Part shown: piece by piece, positions 22,279 through 36,413 of the stretch | How positions within the stretch are numbered: position 1 is the first letter of the stretch | Layout: the number at the start of each line of letters is the position of its first letter | Origin: Spongilla lacustris | Lineage: Eukaryota; Porifera; Demospongiae; Spongillida; Spongillidae | NCBI GenBank assembly: GCA_949361645.1 | Contig: OX442435.1 | Coordinates: 4,512,220 to 4,576,219 of the forward strand | Direction of reading: 5' to 3' | Length of the DNA stretch: 64,000 nt | Notes under the pieces: generated by a model | What the model saw: the letters and a program-made list of their open reading frames with translations, nothing else | What the model was told of the DNA's origin: nothing | The model's database searches: none | Program-made: the position numbers and the translations under genes

Positions 22279-23563
22279 CCCATCTACACATATATCCCTT
22301 GTTTGCAGGTACACATGCACAGAATCATGATGTCCTCCTGAATTTCTAAGTCAAAAGCTCAAATCAATCACAACTGAAATCACATTCACCTTCTCTTCAG
22401 ATACATCTCCCTAAGATCATAAGGTAAATAAATAGACTTTGTCTAACTATATTGTTCACAAATAAGGGCCTCCTTTCATGACTATAAGTGCTACAGCTGT
22501 CAAATAATAATGCCGTCATTACAAAAATGAAATTATGCAAGCATATATTTATCGCATCAGTGCTTTTGTCATCCCCTCCTTTCAATGGTTCATAAATCAT
22601 GTAGCTACTCGTATATACTAATGATGACCTTAGTGTGTAGTTAGTCAGGAAATCTGTACCCAAAAGTGTGACAAACATCCATCTATAAATACTTGCACAT
22701 TTACAGGGTGTACATTATCAAGCTTGTACATTGTGAGGAGACTCATATACATTTAGCAAATCAAGGTACCACTGCAATGGTACATTATAGGTACCTTTAC
22801 TGTTTCAATACTTCTGGTGTTGTCAACGGTTCAAGATCCACTCCTTTTGTGGTTTGCAAATCCTTTACCTTTGGAAAATATGATATAAGAAGTTCTATAA
22901 ACTCCTCACCTGTCATTTTTTTTAAGTAACTCGACAAGCTTTACTTCAAGCCGGTCCAACAAGAAGCAGTTTGTCTTTATTCTTCTCGGTGGATGTTAGT
23001 ACTTGATATTCCATCCGTTTTTGAAGACATGAAAGGTGGTGTCTCCATACCATATTAGGTGTACCACTAGCCATTTGGAACTATTATAGCTTTTTCCTTC
23101 TCTCAATCTATTGTTCTGCTCTGCTTTGAACGCAGGTTCTGCATGCATGGAACAGTGCAGATGGTGGGGAAAATAATAATAAATTCTTACTTTAGTGCCC
23201 AACAAAAACAACACCTAGCCATCAGCGGGCAGCATTTTGAATCATGAATTTCTAGAGGACATATAGTGATTCTGTGCCTGCAAGCAAGGTATATCACCTG
23301 CAATTTCAGCAAAGGTTACAGCACTGGCCTTCAACAAGGAATCCCTTTAGGTTCTGGTTCTTAAAGACCTTCATATGATGCCCAATTATGATCTCACACA
23401 CCATGGTGCAGTATTAGACCTTACATGTAATTCTTAAAAAATCATTTCTTCAACTCATAATTCGATCTATACTGAAAGATTTTGTGTCTGTAAACAAGGA
23501 TACCATACATTATTTGAAGTTCTCATCGTATTTCTTTTTATTTATAGGATTTGTCTCAGTGTT
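20596..23563. other. Non-coding part of D-A
   Basis: No supported gene. The stretch 20700-21130 is repeated in diverged direct form at 21640-22000, and 21150-21560 resembles 16985-17520, showing older internal duplication. The end near 23310-23370 is an inverted copy of the unit's beginning (16755-16815). It resembles 3' flanking DNA of the retrotransposon. Confidence 0.5.
22214..22276. repeat. (TA)n microsatellite
   Basis: About 30 TA units. The counterpart in D-B (30457-30486) is about half as long, a clear length difference between two otherwise near-identical copies. Confidence 0.95.
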
Positions 23564-24081
23564 GGATCCGGCCGCGGGTTTGGGTGGTATTAGCATATTA
23601 TGATTAGCTCGACTGCAATGCGCTAGCTGGACAATCGATCCGATGACCGCAAAGGATCGATTCGATAGTCATGATCGCTGCGGTGAGGAAGAAATAATTT
23701 TGTCCAGTTTGGCGTTCCATAAGCGACAGGTTTTTGCAATCGTAGCGACAGGTTTTTGCAATCGCATCGACGGACCTTGCTTCAGTATCGAATTGGTGGT
23801 TTCTACTCAAATTAGTTTATTTTACTTATCGATATATCACCATTCCGCTTTATTTCATATCGATATGAAGGGTCCATCGATCGATATGAAGGGTCCATCG
23901 ATCGATATGATATGGAACGCCAAACTGGACAAAATTATTTCTTCCTCACCGCAGCGATCATGACTACCGAATCGATCCTTTGCGGTCATCGGATCGATTG
24001 TCCAGCTAGCGCATTGCAGTCGAGCTAATCATCACTGCTAATCATAATATGCTAATACCACCCAAACCCGCGGCCGGATCC
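23564..24081. mobile_element. Y element, inverted-repeat (foldback-like)
   Basis: Two arms of about 158-170 bp (23564-23720 and 23912-24081), both bounded by GGATCCGGCCGCGGG, surround a centre of about 190 bp. The centre holds short tandem repeats (GAAGGGTCCATCGATCGATAT twice and CGACAGGTTTTTGCAATCG twice). One arm alone occurs within X at 10461-10620 and inverted at 34090-34247. No ORF. Confidence 0.65.
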
Positions 24082-24744
24082 AGTTTCTTACTGAGTTTAC
24101 AGAACTTTGGAGCCTGACCATTTAAATAATAGAGATGCTTTTGAGGCGTGGGATTTTAAGCAAGCTTTCTTTAAAAAATCATATGTAGCGCGCGATCGAA
24201 GGTCTACAGACAAAGAGCAAGTCAGTGACCTATGCTCAAAGGCCTACTTTGTAAGTTTTTTTTAAATATTTCCAATCCAGCTGTGTGCATCTCATTCAGC
24301 TGATTCCGGGCTTTATTTCTCGCAGCTACCATTGATATTGAAGGATCTCATCGGGTTAGGTGACGGGTACAGCCGGATTTATCGAATAGGCCTACCACTC
24401 GTCCGTCTCCGGCCACCCTTCTGGCACCACGGAATGGAAACCAACTGTACTTACTAGTCATACCTGAAATTTATGTGTGTATGTGTGTGCGCTCAGTCCA
24501 CTGATCAGGTTATCACAATCTCTTTGAATATGCATGTGTGTGTACGTCTGTGAAGTATGTGCAGTGTTGTCTTGGGTGTGTTTATTTATAAGGTGTGCTA
24601 TTCGGTTAACTTGATAGTTTTTACCTATCATCTGTTGAGCAGTCCAACTGATCTAAGTTGATCTCTTTGTACATGCATCTGCACCTTTAAAAAACAATTA
24701 AATGGTACGTGTTGATGTACCCAGCCTCTGTGTGCGTGCATGCA

Positions 24745-24865
<121 letters not shown>

Positions 24866-25839
24866 AAGGAGCTAGAAGTGTGCATAAGGTACCACTGAGA
24901 GCTCTTTCATATCTTTGTTATTCAGGTCAAACAATAATTTGGAATCATGAAAGTCTTTAAGAACCAGAACCTAGATGGATTCCTTGTTGAAGGCCAGTGC
25001 TGCAGCCTTTGCTGAAATATTGCAGGCACTAATAACTGGAATTGAGGAGATTTAATCAGTCATGTTGAACACTTGAAGATATCCTTTTATCTCATTACTA
25101 GTGATTGGAGTAAATGTAATCTCAGTTGGTTGTTCTTAATAAATGAGATTGTTTAGCTCGCTTTGTAGCTCCTGGTAGATTTAAAACAAGAGCTTATATC
25201 TATGCTTCTATAATTATAATGAACATGATGACTATTAATGAACAGAGCTAGTAAACAAATGCAGAGAATAACCCACTCATCAATTCAAATGCACACTTGA
25301 AAATTTATAACATTCCAAATCCATCGTTTCCTACAACTGCTTCCACCATATCATCCCCTCATTTCCATTTTGCAAGTTTCAGCTGTTTGGAATCTTGCAG
25401 TGGGGTCATTAAAATGGACTGGGTCAAACGCCCATGTGGCAATTTTCCATCTGGAAGATAATGTTGGTAACACGTATGCACATGTACCTTGACAAGACAT
25501 ATCGTTTGCCTCATTTAAAAAGCTTGCTCTTCTAAATCTCATTGGAAATCAATTTCATGTCAAGAAGACAAAAAAATGAATTCCTATACAAGATGGGACT
25601 AACCTCTACAAACTTTGATACATAAACAAAATATCATTTCAATCTGTTGTGGGTAAAGTATGGCAGAACAATGCACAAATAATGTTTTTAATCCCTCTAT
25701 GAATTGATCTATAACTACTTTATATAACATAATGGTATGCCAATAATTATATATCAACATATACTATTTACAATCATATTTACACGAATAATGCGTAATA
25801 CACACAACACACTATAGCTACAGTTAATTAAATTTTAAG

Positions 25840-28793
25840 ATGGGAGCCACCTGGAGAGGATCGCTGTCGGAAGGGAAACCATGTGCAGTACAAGGGTGTA
25901 AGGAACATATTGCTCCATCCATGTGGCACTCCCATATGACCAGTCATGCCAAAGGGATTTTTCATGGTGATGTCCCTAACACCTGGTTGAAAACGTCTTT
26001 ATATTTGCCATCATTGTTCAGAGTTGGTTACCTTGTCCCGTCAGTCCTCGCACAGTCTGAAATGTATATCATCTACATCATATGTATTAGCCTCCCCTGG
26101 TAGCCAAATTAAACTCCAGTGCTGCTCTTCCACCAGATGTATTACCTTCTCTAGAGGACGTTTTCAGCCTCAAATGTGCCACCATACGATGTATTCCTAA
26201 CTGAGCTAAGCATGCCTTCTCAAAGAGCTCTCTCTTCATCCTTACAGAGGGTTGTTTCTGAGAACTCCTTAGATTCCTGGTTGAAGCTTTTAATGCTTCA
26301 AAAGTGCATCGTTCCAAGTGCTAAGCGAGGAGTCCGTCATAATAAACCAGTCCCCATTGAGGCTCTTTGTGACCTTTGGTTAAAGGATAGCTTCAGTGAA
26401 TTGTGGAGGATGGCAAGGGCCCGTGCTTTACCATCCAACCGATTGTATCATGCCAAGGACAGCTCTTCAAAACAACAGGTGATCTCAGCATCTCCCTTGC
26501 CCAAGATGGTCTTTATGGCAAGGCATGTCAGGCATTAGTTTCATCAGGTGTTGCACCAAATTCTGAAGAGACATGGAAGTTGCTATTTACAAAGCACCCC
26601 AAGTGTGAACATCCTATCACACCTACTGCACCTGAATTTGATGTTGGCATTCTCAGTAGTGTTAACATAATGGCAATTTTGAGATCATTTCCTAAACTCA
26701 CTGCTGCTGGGCATACTGGTCTCCGTGTCCAGCATCGTATTGATGCAGCAGACTCTCCTTTTCAGACAGCAGTTCTGTTTTCTCTCAAGGCAGTTGTTCA
26801 TCTTCTTGCATCAGGAAGAGCCCCATCTCAACTTTCTGTCTTCCTCACTGGTGGAAACCTGACTGCGTTGAATAAATCTAAGCCTGATTGCCCCCTGGAT
26901 GTTCGGCCCATTGCTGTTGGAGAAACCCTCTGCCGCCTTACAGGAAAGTGTCTGTGTGCTGCAGTGAAATGCAAGGCAGCAGAGTTTTTTTTCATCCACA
27001 TCAATTTGGTGTGGCATACCCTTTTGGCACAGAGAAAATTGCTCATGGGCTAAGGAGATGTGTTGAGGAGCATTGGTATGACACTGAATTTGTTGTTCTT
27101 AAGGTAGATCTGAAGAACACATTTAATTTGGTGTCACGTCAAGCTCTATTGATCGAAGTTAAAAATCACTTTCCAGAGTTACTCCCTTGGGCCTGTTGGT
27201 GCTATGGGCAACATCCTTTGTTATGGCGCACAATGGGTCATCTGCAGTCTGAATCTGGAGTTCAGCAAGGGGATCTACTAGGACCTCTTTTTTGACCTGG
27301 TCTTGAACTTACTAATTTCTGCTATCGCTAAAGATGAGGTTTGTTCGCATCTTCAGTTCGATGCCTGGTATCATGATGATGGAGTGCTAGCTGGTCCCAC
27401 ATAGGGCACTGGCATTGATCAAAGGTTTTGGTCCATCACTTGGCCTCTTTGTGAATGTGAGCTCTTCAGCCAAAGTGATCTGATATCTTTCCCATCTGAC
27501 ATGAAACAGTCTCACAATCTCAACATTGAGATCTTTGGAATTCCAATAGGTGACAAAGATTTTTGCTCAGCCTTTGTCTCCAGGAAGAGGTTAGAGGCAA
27601 GACCCCTGCTGGAACGACTTGAGGAAGTTGGTGCAGTGGACCCTCAGATTGCTTTAACGCTCCTGCGTAAGTGCGGCAGGTTCTTTCGGCTTGCACATCT
27701 AGTCCATGCCACTCCTTCTTCACTTGTTATGGCTTCTCTTGAGCTTTTTGATGAAGATGTTCGTAGATGTTTTTCATCATGCACTGCAGTTGATACAACT
27801 GATGTTGCCTGGCAGCAAGCCCAGCTAAGCCTAATAAGAGGAGGGTTGGGTATGAGGTCTCTGTCCTGCCACTCACCTGCAGCATTCATTGCATCTTTAT
27901 ACTCCTCTGGCTATGGCTCCATATCAGACCACCATCTCTCTCATGCAGTACAGACATTTAATGCATTTGTATCTCCTTCTGATGCAATTCAGCCTGATGG
28001 TTTAGTTTCACCTCCAGTCCATCAAAAGCAACTTTCAAGCAAGATTGATATATATCAGTTCAATAGCATCCTGATTGCTTCTTCTGTTGCTGATAAGGCT
28101 TGTCTGTTGTCTGTCTCATCCCCACATGCTGCTTCTTGGCTGTCTGTAGTCCCTTCTGAAGGTCTCGGCCTTCATCTTGAGCCTTCAGTATTCCAGGTAG
28201 CTGTCAAGTGGTGGCTTGGTTTGGACATCTCTAATGGTTCCCAGTGTGCCCTATGCCCAAACAGTGCATTAGATCCCCTTGATCACCACGCCACAACATG
28301 CAAAAAAGGAGGAGACGTGGTCATCCGTCTCAACCATCTGTGCAATGTGTTGGTGGAGACTTGCCGTAGAGCCCACTTGAGTGTGATGGTAGAGATGGGC
28401 TGCAACCTTACTTCAGACCGTGACCACTCACGCCCCGCAGACATTTTGCTACCCAATTGGGCCTTTGGTAAACCATCTGCCTTTGATATCTCAGTGACAT
28501 CACCGCTAAATCCTAATATTGTATCAGTAGCGGGATTGTCAGCTGTGGCAGCTGCGTTGTCCACTGAAGAGCGTAAACACACAGAAAATGACCCCAAATG
28601 CAATGCCTTGGGGTGGTGTTGTATACCTCTGGTTGCAGAGTCGTATGGTGCTTGGGAAAAAGAAGCCATAAATTCATTTAAAATGCTTGCCTCCCGTCTT
28701 GCCATAACATCGGGCAAAACAAAATCAGCTGTGCTGTCTGAGCTGTACAGTAGGCTCAACCTTAACTTTAATTGTCCTGAAGTAATGTTCTAA
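25840..28793 (+). pseudogene. R2-like non-LTR retrotransposon ORF, copy B
   Basis: Near-identical to copy A: the same N-terminal finger, RT motifs, YHDD (near 27371) with the following TAG, and the same 430-residue C-terminal ORF (27501-28793) with CCHC and PAD-x14-D motifs. Differences are scattered substitutions (for example D to G in the EEVGAVDP stretch), loss of six bases near 25983, and an extra T in the run at 26985. That extra T moves the frame, so here 26888-27295 is open across the break found in copy A. Both copies are dead. Confidence 0.85.
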
Positions 28794-31700
28794 TGTATTA
28801 GTGATTGCCAATTGACATTATGCTATTTGCATTTGCTGCATAATCAGCACCAAACAACTCTTTATCATTTCTTGCAACCATATCTATTTATGCATGTGCA
28901 GGTTAAGTAAAGATTTAGCTACTTCATGTACAATACTATGTGACACATTATTCTACTACCTTCTGTACAAGCTCACTTATATTATCAGGAAAATCAAAAA
29001 CATCAACAGCGATGTTTGTATTAGAACCTGATGTACACCACTTCAGCTAGAACAGGATGGTCGCAACATCCTTGCACAATTTACATTGGCAATGTATACA
29101 CCTAGACAGCAAAACTGCATGCATGCCAGTAAGGATACCTTTAACATTGCTTGCTTGTGCATGATTAAGTACGTATGTGGCATGACCTCATACAGTACAG
29201 CACAATACAATAAAGCTACTTCGATTCTGTTTGTTTTCTCCATGGCATCATTGAAAACAAATTTCTGCCTAACTGCAATTCCGGCTCATTGGTTCCAAAA
29301 AATTAGCTTAAAACATGTACAATTGCACTAACTATACTGATGCGGTAGATTTACAACAAGAGATTGTTTTACAGTATATCTATGCTTTTACAATTATGAT
29401 AAACATAATGCCGGCCTATCAATGAACAGTGTTAAAATGCAGAAAATAACATACCCAAAAACAAATGAAATGCACTCTTCAAATCAAATCCATTGTTTCC
29501 TATAACATATCCTTGCCTCAGTTCCATTTCACAAGTTGAAGCCGGCTGTTGGGAATGATATGAATGGCACCTTGTCAAATTCCATAGCAAGGATTGCATC
29601 CATCCCTATGAAGAAATGTAAAATGGAATGTGAAGACAAAGACATATAATAATAAACAAAAAATCGTTTCAATCTGTTGTCGGTGAAGTGTGACAGAACA
29701 ATGCACACGTAATGTTTTAAATCTCTCTATGAATTGAACCATAGCCATAGCTACTTTAAACTTAATGGTACAATAATAGTCCAGCGGTAAAGCTCTTATG
29801 TTGTTTCTATTAGTAATGGCATCTTCATTCGCTGCATACAAACAGCTATCTATTAGTACAATACTATGTGACTGATTCTACTACCTTCTGTATAAATCAT
29901 CACAAACATCAACAGCAATGTTACATTTGTAAATGAACCTTTAGCTTGCACAATTCTGAACATTGCAGTGTTTAAACCTAGATAGTAAAACTGATCTGCT
30001 TGCATGCATGCCAGTAAGGACGCCATTAATTATTTGCATGTGCATGAAGAAGTACATATGTTGACCTCATAAAGTACATATGTATAATACCTTAATCAGC
30101 CTAGAAGGATCAAAGCTACTTTTATTTGCTTCCTGGCATCAATGAATACAATGTTTTGCCTAATTGCAATTCTCAGTGGTTCCTAAGAAGATAAATTAGC
30201 TTAAAGCAATTTCATCAACAATATATTAATACTGATGCATTGAGATAAATGTTTTTAAAACAAACAACACAGTAAGCATTAATTATAAATAACAATATGG
30301 TTATATCTAATCAGGTAAATCCTTTAGTTAAATACAATGAGAACTTTAAATAACATATAGTAGCCTTGTTTGCAGACACAATATCCTTCACTAGATCAAC
30401 GTCAGAAGAATTCTGGGTTGAAAGAATGATTTTAAAAATAATCTTCTACTGCACCATATATATATATATAATTATATATATATATAGCCCATCTACACAT
30501 ATATCCCTTGTTTGCAGGTACACATGCACAGAATCATGATGTCCTCCTGAATTTCTAAGTCAAAAGCTCAAATCAATCACAACTGAAATCACATTCACCT
30601 TCTCTTCAGATACATCTCCCTAAGATCATAAGGTAAATAAATAGACTTTGTCTAACTATATTGTTCACAAATAAGGGCCTCCTTTCATGACTATAAGTGC
30701 TACAGCTGTCAAATAATAATGCCGTCATTACAAAAATGAAATTATGCAAGCATATATTTATCGCATCAGTGCTTTTGTCATCCCCTCCTTTCAATGGTTC
30801 ATAAATCATGTAGCTACTCGTATATACTAATGATGACCTTAGTGTGTAGTTAGTCAGGAAAACTGTACCCAAAAGTGTGACAAACATCCATCTATAAATA
30901 CATGCACATTTACAGGGTGTACATTATCAAGCTTGTACATTGTGAGGAGACTCATATACATTTAGCAAATCAAGGTACCACTGCAATGGTACATTATAGG
31001 TACCTTTACTGTTTCAATACTTCTGGTGTTGTCAACGGTTCAAGATCCACTCCTTTTGTGGTTTGCAAATCCTTTACCTTTGGAAAATATGATATAAGAT
31101 GTTCCTTAAACTCCTCACCTGTCATTTTTTTAAGTAACTCGACAAGCTTTACTTCAAGCCGGTCCAACAAGAAGCAGTTTGTCTTTATTCTTCTCGGTGG
31201 ATGTTAGTACTTGATATTCCATCCGTTTTTGAAGACATGAAAGGTGGTGTCTCCATACCATATTAGGTGTACCACTAGCCATTTGGAACTATTATAGCTT
31301 TTTCCTTCTCTCAATCTATTGTTCTGCTCTGCTTTGAACGCAGGTTCTGCATGCATGGAACAGTGCAGATGGTGGGGAAAATAATAATAAATTCTTACTT
31401 TAGTGCCCAACAAAAACAACACTTAGCCATCAGCGGGCAGCATTTTGAATCATGAATTTCTAGAGGACATATAGTGATTCTGTGCCTGCAAGCAAGGTAT
31501 ATCACCTGCAATTTCAGCAAAGGTTACAGCACTGGCCTTCAACAAGGAATCCCTTTAGGTTCTGGTTCTTAAAGACCTTCATGATGCCCAATTATGATCT
31601 CACACACCATGGTGCAGTATTAGACCTTACATGTAATTCTTAAAAATCATTTCTTCAACTCATAATTCGATCTATACTGAAAGATTTTGTGTCTGTAAAC

Positions 31701-31925
31701 AAGGATATCATACATTATTTGAAGTTCTCATCGTATTTCTTTTTATTTATAGGATTTGTCTCAGTGTTGATTTACATCTTAGGTATCACAATATTGTTAT
31801 TTATATCTATATCAGTGTTTGTTTTTTGGTTTAATCTCAATGCAGGTGCTACAAAACATGCAAGCTAAACAAAATCTGATTTTTTTAGGTGATAAACAAC
31901 ATCCAAAAAAATAAAACAACTGAGA
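28794..31925. other. Non-coding part of D-B
   Basis: Matches 20596-23563. No gene supported. A shorter TA tract is at 30457-30486. From 31770 it continues into sequence lost from D-A, followed by the inverted terminal arm. Confidence 0.5.
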
Positions 31926-32188
31926 GCACATTTACTTCAATCACTAGCAGAACAGTAATGTGATAAAAGGATGTCTTCAAGTGTCCAACATGACTGATTA
32001 AATCTCCTCAATTCCAGTTATTAGTGCCTGCAATATTTCAGCAAAGGCTGCAGCACTGGCCTTCAACAAGGAATCCATCTAGGTTCTGGTTCTTTAAGAC
32101 TTTCATGATTCCAAATTATTGTTTGACCTGAATAACAGAGATATCAAAGAGCTCTCAGTGGTACCTTATGCACACTTCTGGCTCCTTG

Positions 32189-32191
<3 letters not shown>

Positions 32192-32278
<87 letters not shown>
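32192..32278. repeat. (CA)n microsatellite
   Basis: Perfect CA tract in the right inverted arm of D-B. Confidence 0.95.
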
Positions 32279-32280
<2 letters not shown>

Positions 32281-32525
32281 CATGCACACACAGAGGCTTG
32301 GTACATCAAAATGTACCATTTAAATTTTTTAAAGGTGCAGATGCATGTACAAAGAGATCAACTTAGATCAGTTGGATTGCTCTACAGATGAGAGGTAAAA
32401 ACTATCAATAGCACACCTTATAAATAAACACACCCAATAACAACCCTGCACACACTTCACAGACATACACACACATGCATATGCAAAGAGATTGTGATAA
32501 CCTGATCAGTGGACTGAGCACACAA

Positions 32526-32557
<32 letters not shown>

Positions 32558-32656
32558 GCACGGCGGACGCACATAATGACAACTGGAGAAGTGACCATTC
32601 TGTTGTTTAGATGGTAGGTTTAAACATTCCAATGACACCGCTAACATACACTCTTT

Positions 32657-33473
32657 CTAGGGCTGTTGCCGCCAGTACAGTTGCACAGTTTTTAATTGGA
32701 CCACTTTTCCCAATAGTGTCTCGATTTTTACAGGTACTGATTGGCCTTCGACAGATCCAGTGACTGGGGCTTCATTTTGCTGTGCTGCTTCGTCCCTCTT
32801 GTGCCAAATGGCTTCCAGTTCAGCTAGCATGTTAAATGATGAGGGAGTGGCCTGAGGTATGGATGAAGAGAGAAGAATGGTACGTACTGTTATGAGGCTG
32901 TTCACCAGCAAAGTAGGAGGGATAGAGGAAGGAGAGAAGGGGGAAGAGGATGCAGGGCCGTAGCCAGATTTACGAGGTGGGGGGGGGGGGGGGGGTGGGG
33001 GGGCGGTCAGATATGTGCGATTGAGTATACTTAGAGAGGCCCTTTTCTAAATGGAGACAAATTTTACTATTAAATAGTCAGTAGTACCATTGAAATCATG
33101 CACCAAATATTTATCAAATAACAATTCACTATTGGAACATAGTGGGTCACGTCACTTGTGACCTTCATTATGGAAGGGGAGTTGTTTGACCCCCCCCCCC
33201 CCCCACCCCAGCCCTGGGATTAGGGGAGCATAGAAGGGGAGGAGGGAAGGTGGGAGGATAAAGAGGAGGGAATTATTGTAATCTATTTGTTTGGCTCACC
33301 TGCCGATCAAGTTCTCTTTCCCTCTGGCATCGTGGTGATGTCATACATCTCTGACCCAAGTATCTGGTGCCAACCAGCTGCTGACAAAACTCCTCGTGAA
33401 GAGCCTGCAGCTGTTGGTGCTCCACTGTACACAAGCTTGGGAGCAACTCTGGACTGGTACTGCTAACTGCCAT
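32657..33473 (-). other. Possible gene fragment interrupted by a small repeat
   Basis: Minus strand 33473-33299 gives 58 residues starting MAVSSTSPELLPSL and ending at CAG followed by GTGAGCC, a good splice donor. A second open stretch (about 32945-32657) is Ser/Pro-rich, then reads LAELEAIWHKRDEAAQQ and ends with a stop. A 264-bp repeat (32953-33216) lies between them. I could not place an acceptor that keeps the frame, so the two parts may not belong together. The protein is not recognised. Confidence 0.25.
32953..33216. mobile_element. Small CAGGGC-ended MITE
   Basis: Begins CAGGGCCGTAGCCAG, runs into a G tract (32979-33003), and ends with a C tract (33190-33203) followed by CAGCCCTG. The terminal CAGGGC/GCCCTG pair resembles small hAT-derived elements. 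No clear target duplication. Confidence 0.45.
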
Positions 33474-33714
33474 AAGGGCGAAATGCAGGAGCCCTTAGAA
33501 TGACATCAGTGTGGTCTAGTACAGAGGACTGCAATGGATCTAAGGAGGCAGTGAGCGAAGGAAAGGGAAGGGAGACAGATAGAGGAGGCAGTAGGGAGAG
33601 CAAATTGCTGTGTAGTAAGCCCCTGCGGTTATCCCCTCATTTTGTTCACAGAGTCGCCTTCAGCAGGTACTATAGACAGTGAACAATGGCAGACCGAATG
33701 AATAATGTCAGGTA

Positions 33715-34715
33715 TGACTAGTAGATACGGTTGGTTTCCGTTCCGTGGTGCCAGAAGCGTGGAGGCGGACGAGTGGTAGGCCTATTCGATAAATCCGACC
33801 GGCTGTACCCGTCACCACAATCCGATGAGATCCTTCGATATCAATGGACTGGTAGCTGCGAGAAATAAAGCCCGGAATCAGAATGAGATGCACAGAGCAG
33901 GATTGGAAATATTTAAAAAAATACTTACAAAGTAGGCCTTTGAGCACAGGTCACTGGCTTGTTCTCATTTCGACTGGTCTGTAGACCTTTGCGCACTACA
34001 TATGAAAGCTTGCTTAAAATCCCGTACCTCAAAAGCATCTCTATTATTTAAATGGTCAGGCTCCAAAGTTCTGTAAACTCAGTAAGAAACTGGATCCGGC
34101 CGCGGGTTTGGGTGGTATTAGCATATTATGATTAGCTCGACTGCAATGCGCTAGCTGGACAATCGATCCGATGACCGCAAAGGATCGATTCGGTAGTCAT
34201 GATCGCTGCGGTGAGGAAGAAATAATTTTGTCCAGTTTGGCGTTCCATAAATCACCTCCCATACAGAATCACGTGCAACGCAGCACTCGATGACGCAGCG
34301 CAGCACTCGATGTTGCAGCGCAGCGAGACTTGCAGCGCAGCGATCTCGTTCCCAGGTGTATTATAAACAAAATCATTTATGTTTATAGTGCTCTACAATT
34401 AGGATACACAACTTGCGTGTCCACTTTCAGATCATGACTAGGTGAGAGATTGTTATAATTATGACCCATAAGTTTCTGTTAGGGCTACTGTCCTTTGTTG
34501 CACTAAAGAATAGTATTTGTGGTAGGTCTATAAGCGAAGACCACCCCATTGATTCCGATCCAATAATCCAGCTCTGTGCTGTCATCTCTGTACGCGTATA
34601 TCTCCTTCTGATCCCTGACTTTATTTCCCGCCGCTACCGAAGGTTTTCACCGGGTCGTGATGATGGGTACGACCGGATTCATCGAATTGGCCTATACCAC
34701 TCGTCCGTCTACACG
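33715..34715. mobile_element. X element, inverted copy
   Basis: Reverse complement of 9990-10990 with small indels. Both flanks are the conserved P end block in opposite orientations (33640-33710 and 34725-34870). Confidence 0.65.
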
Positions 34716-35051
34716 TCTCGCAACCTGACATTAAATTAGTCATTCGGTCTGGCCTGTCTATGGCCCTTGTGGAAGGTGGCCCTCTGAACAAAAGGAGGGG
34801 GCAACCCCTTCAAGTACTATAACAGTGCCAGGTGAGGGGCTAATTACTTGACAGCACTTTGACTGCTCTGTGTGTGTGTATGTGTGTGTGTACGTGTGTG
34901 TGAGTACAATGTGTGAGTACAGTGTGTGTATGTGTGTGTGAGTACAATGTGTGTGTATGTGTGTGTGAGTACAGTGTGTGTATGTGTGTGTGAGTACAAT
35001 GTGTGTGTATGTGTGTGTGAGTACAGTGTGTGTACGTGTGTGTGAGTACAG

Positions 35052-36325
35052 CAGACCTGCCAACTGTGCTTTGATAACTTGCTTGAGCTTGGGCATGATT
35101 TTGCGGGTGAATGGGCAATTTTAGGGTTGTAATGATGATAAACTTTCCGCTTTGGAACTACCTACATTAACATAGGTGATGATTATAAGACCTTGTACTT
35201 TCAAAAATACAACAAGCAAGTTAACACACAATCCACATCACACATGTCTAAGGATCACATGCACGGTTCCCAATCCTTCAACTCTATGGTTAAACAAAAA
35301 CAGAAGTAAAAAAAAATTGCACTAAGTTAACATCGCATCCATGAGAAACACAGGGAAATTTTGGGGCATTGTGGATATTGAATATTCCCTCCTATCGTTT
35401 TCTTGATTCGAAAAATATATAATCAGAAAGCTCACTCATGCATTTGTAGAGTAATTATACTTTCTTTTATAAATGGCTCTCTGTTTCATGAAAAGTTATA
35501 GTTTTTGATGTGAAAAATGCCCTCGGGTACACTTTTCAGGGTCATGTTTCCCATTCATGCACAACCTTGAGCACTACTGCATTAAACAATGGTTACACAA
35601 TTATAGGAGGGTGCATTTTTTTTTTCAAACAAGCCAAAGCTTCTATTGTACTCATTTTGCAGCAGTGAGTTGCAAGACATTTTCGCTTGTGGTAGGCAGG
35701 GGGCGTGATTCGTCCATTCAAACTGCCAGTGGAGGCATGCAAGTTTTGCAAGTTTAACCAGCAAATTCAGTCTGTATACCTGCCTGGATAGAGTCATGGT
35801 TTGTTATTTAGTACGACAGGAAGAAAGATTCTTGAAGTCTGCCCACGCATGCATATCACTCCTACCTTGAGAGTTGATTACATGTATTTAATTAAGACCC
35901 TCAATTTTAAACCATTTTCACGACGTTTCATATGCAATTTTCACTCTAGAAGGAATACGTTGTTTTAAAAAGTCTGTACCTCTTACGCAATAAAGCTACA
36001 ACCATGCACTCAACTTAGCAGTGATGTTTTGAGCCAATGGTATGCCTGTCAGTTTGAGATACAAAAAAGGAATCTGCCTAATAAATGGTACATGTAGTGT
36101 AACCTCCACTCAAAACCAAGCAATTCTGTCTAGATGGAATTAATCGCTTTTCAGTTTGCCCAAAAATTGAATAAATTCTCCGCGTTTCTCATGGATGCGG
36201 TGTTAAAATATTTCTGCAAAGACGTAGAGGGATATGCGTGAGAATGGACATAGCTAGCGGGAGTGCGTGAGAGTGGCTGTAAATGCATGAGTCTCCCGTG
36301 AAATGCATGAGAATTGGCAGGTCTG
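35052..36325. mobile_element. Unassigned 1274-bp element, CAGACCTGCCAA ends
   Basis: Inverted ends CAGACCTGCCAA / TTGGCAGGTCTG, flanked by GTACAG on both sides (35046-35051 and 36326-36331). It lies in the TG-rich end of P2. The related sequence at the start of the window reads GAGTACAGTG without interruption. The interior has no recognisable transposase; near the right end short words containing GCATGAGA repeat. Superfamily not determined. Confidence 0.7.
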
Positions 36326-36368
36326 GTACAGTGTGTGTATGTATGTGTTTTGTGTGTGTGTGTGTGTG

Positions 36369-36413
<45 letters not shown>

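Larger units (their letters stand above)
10990..23563. mobile_element. Unit D-A, first copy of duplicated ~8 kb element
   Basis: Outer part 10990-11287, the microsatellite, and 16663-23563 match D-B (24475-31769) at nearly every base. Differences are mainly small indels: a 10-15 bp difference near 17271/25461, the TA tract at 22214, and about 20-30 bp near 21980. D-A lacks the right-hand terminal inverted repeat and instead runs into element Y at 23564. It also carries the hAT-like insertion 11288-16547. It contains an RLE-type retrotransposon pseudogene (17637-20595), followed by about 3 kb without a supported gene. Confidence 0.75.
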
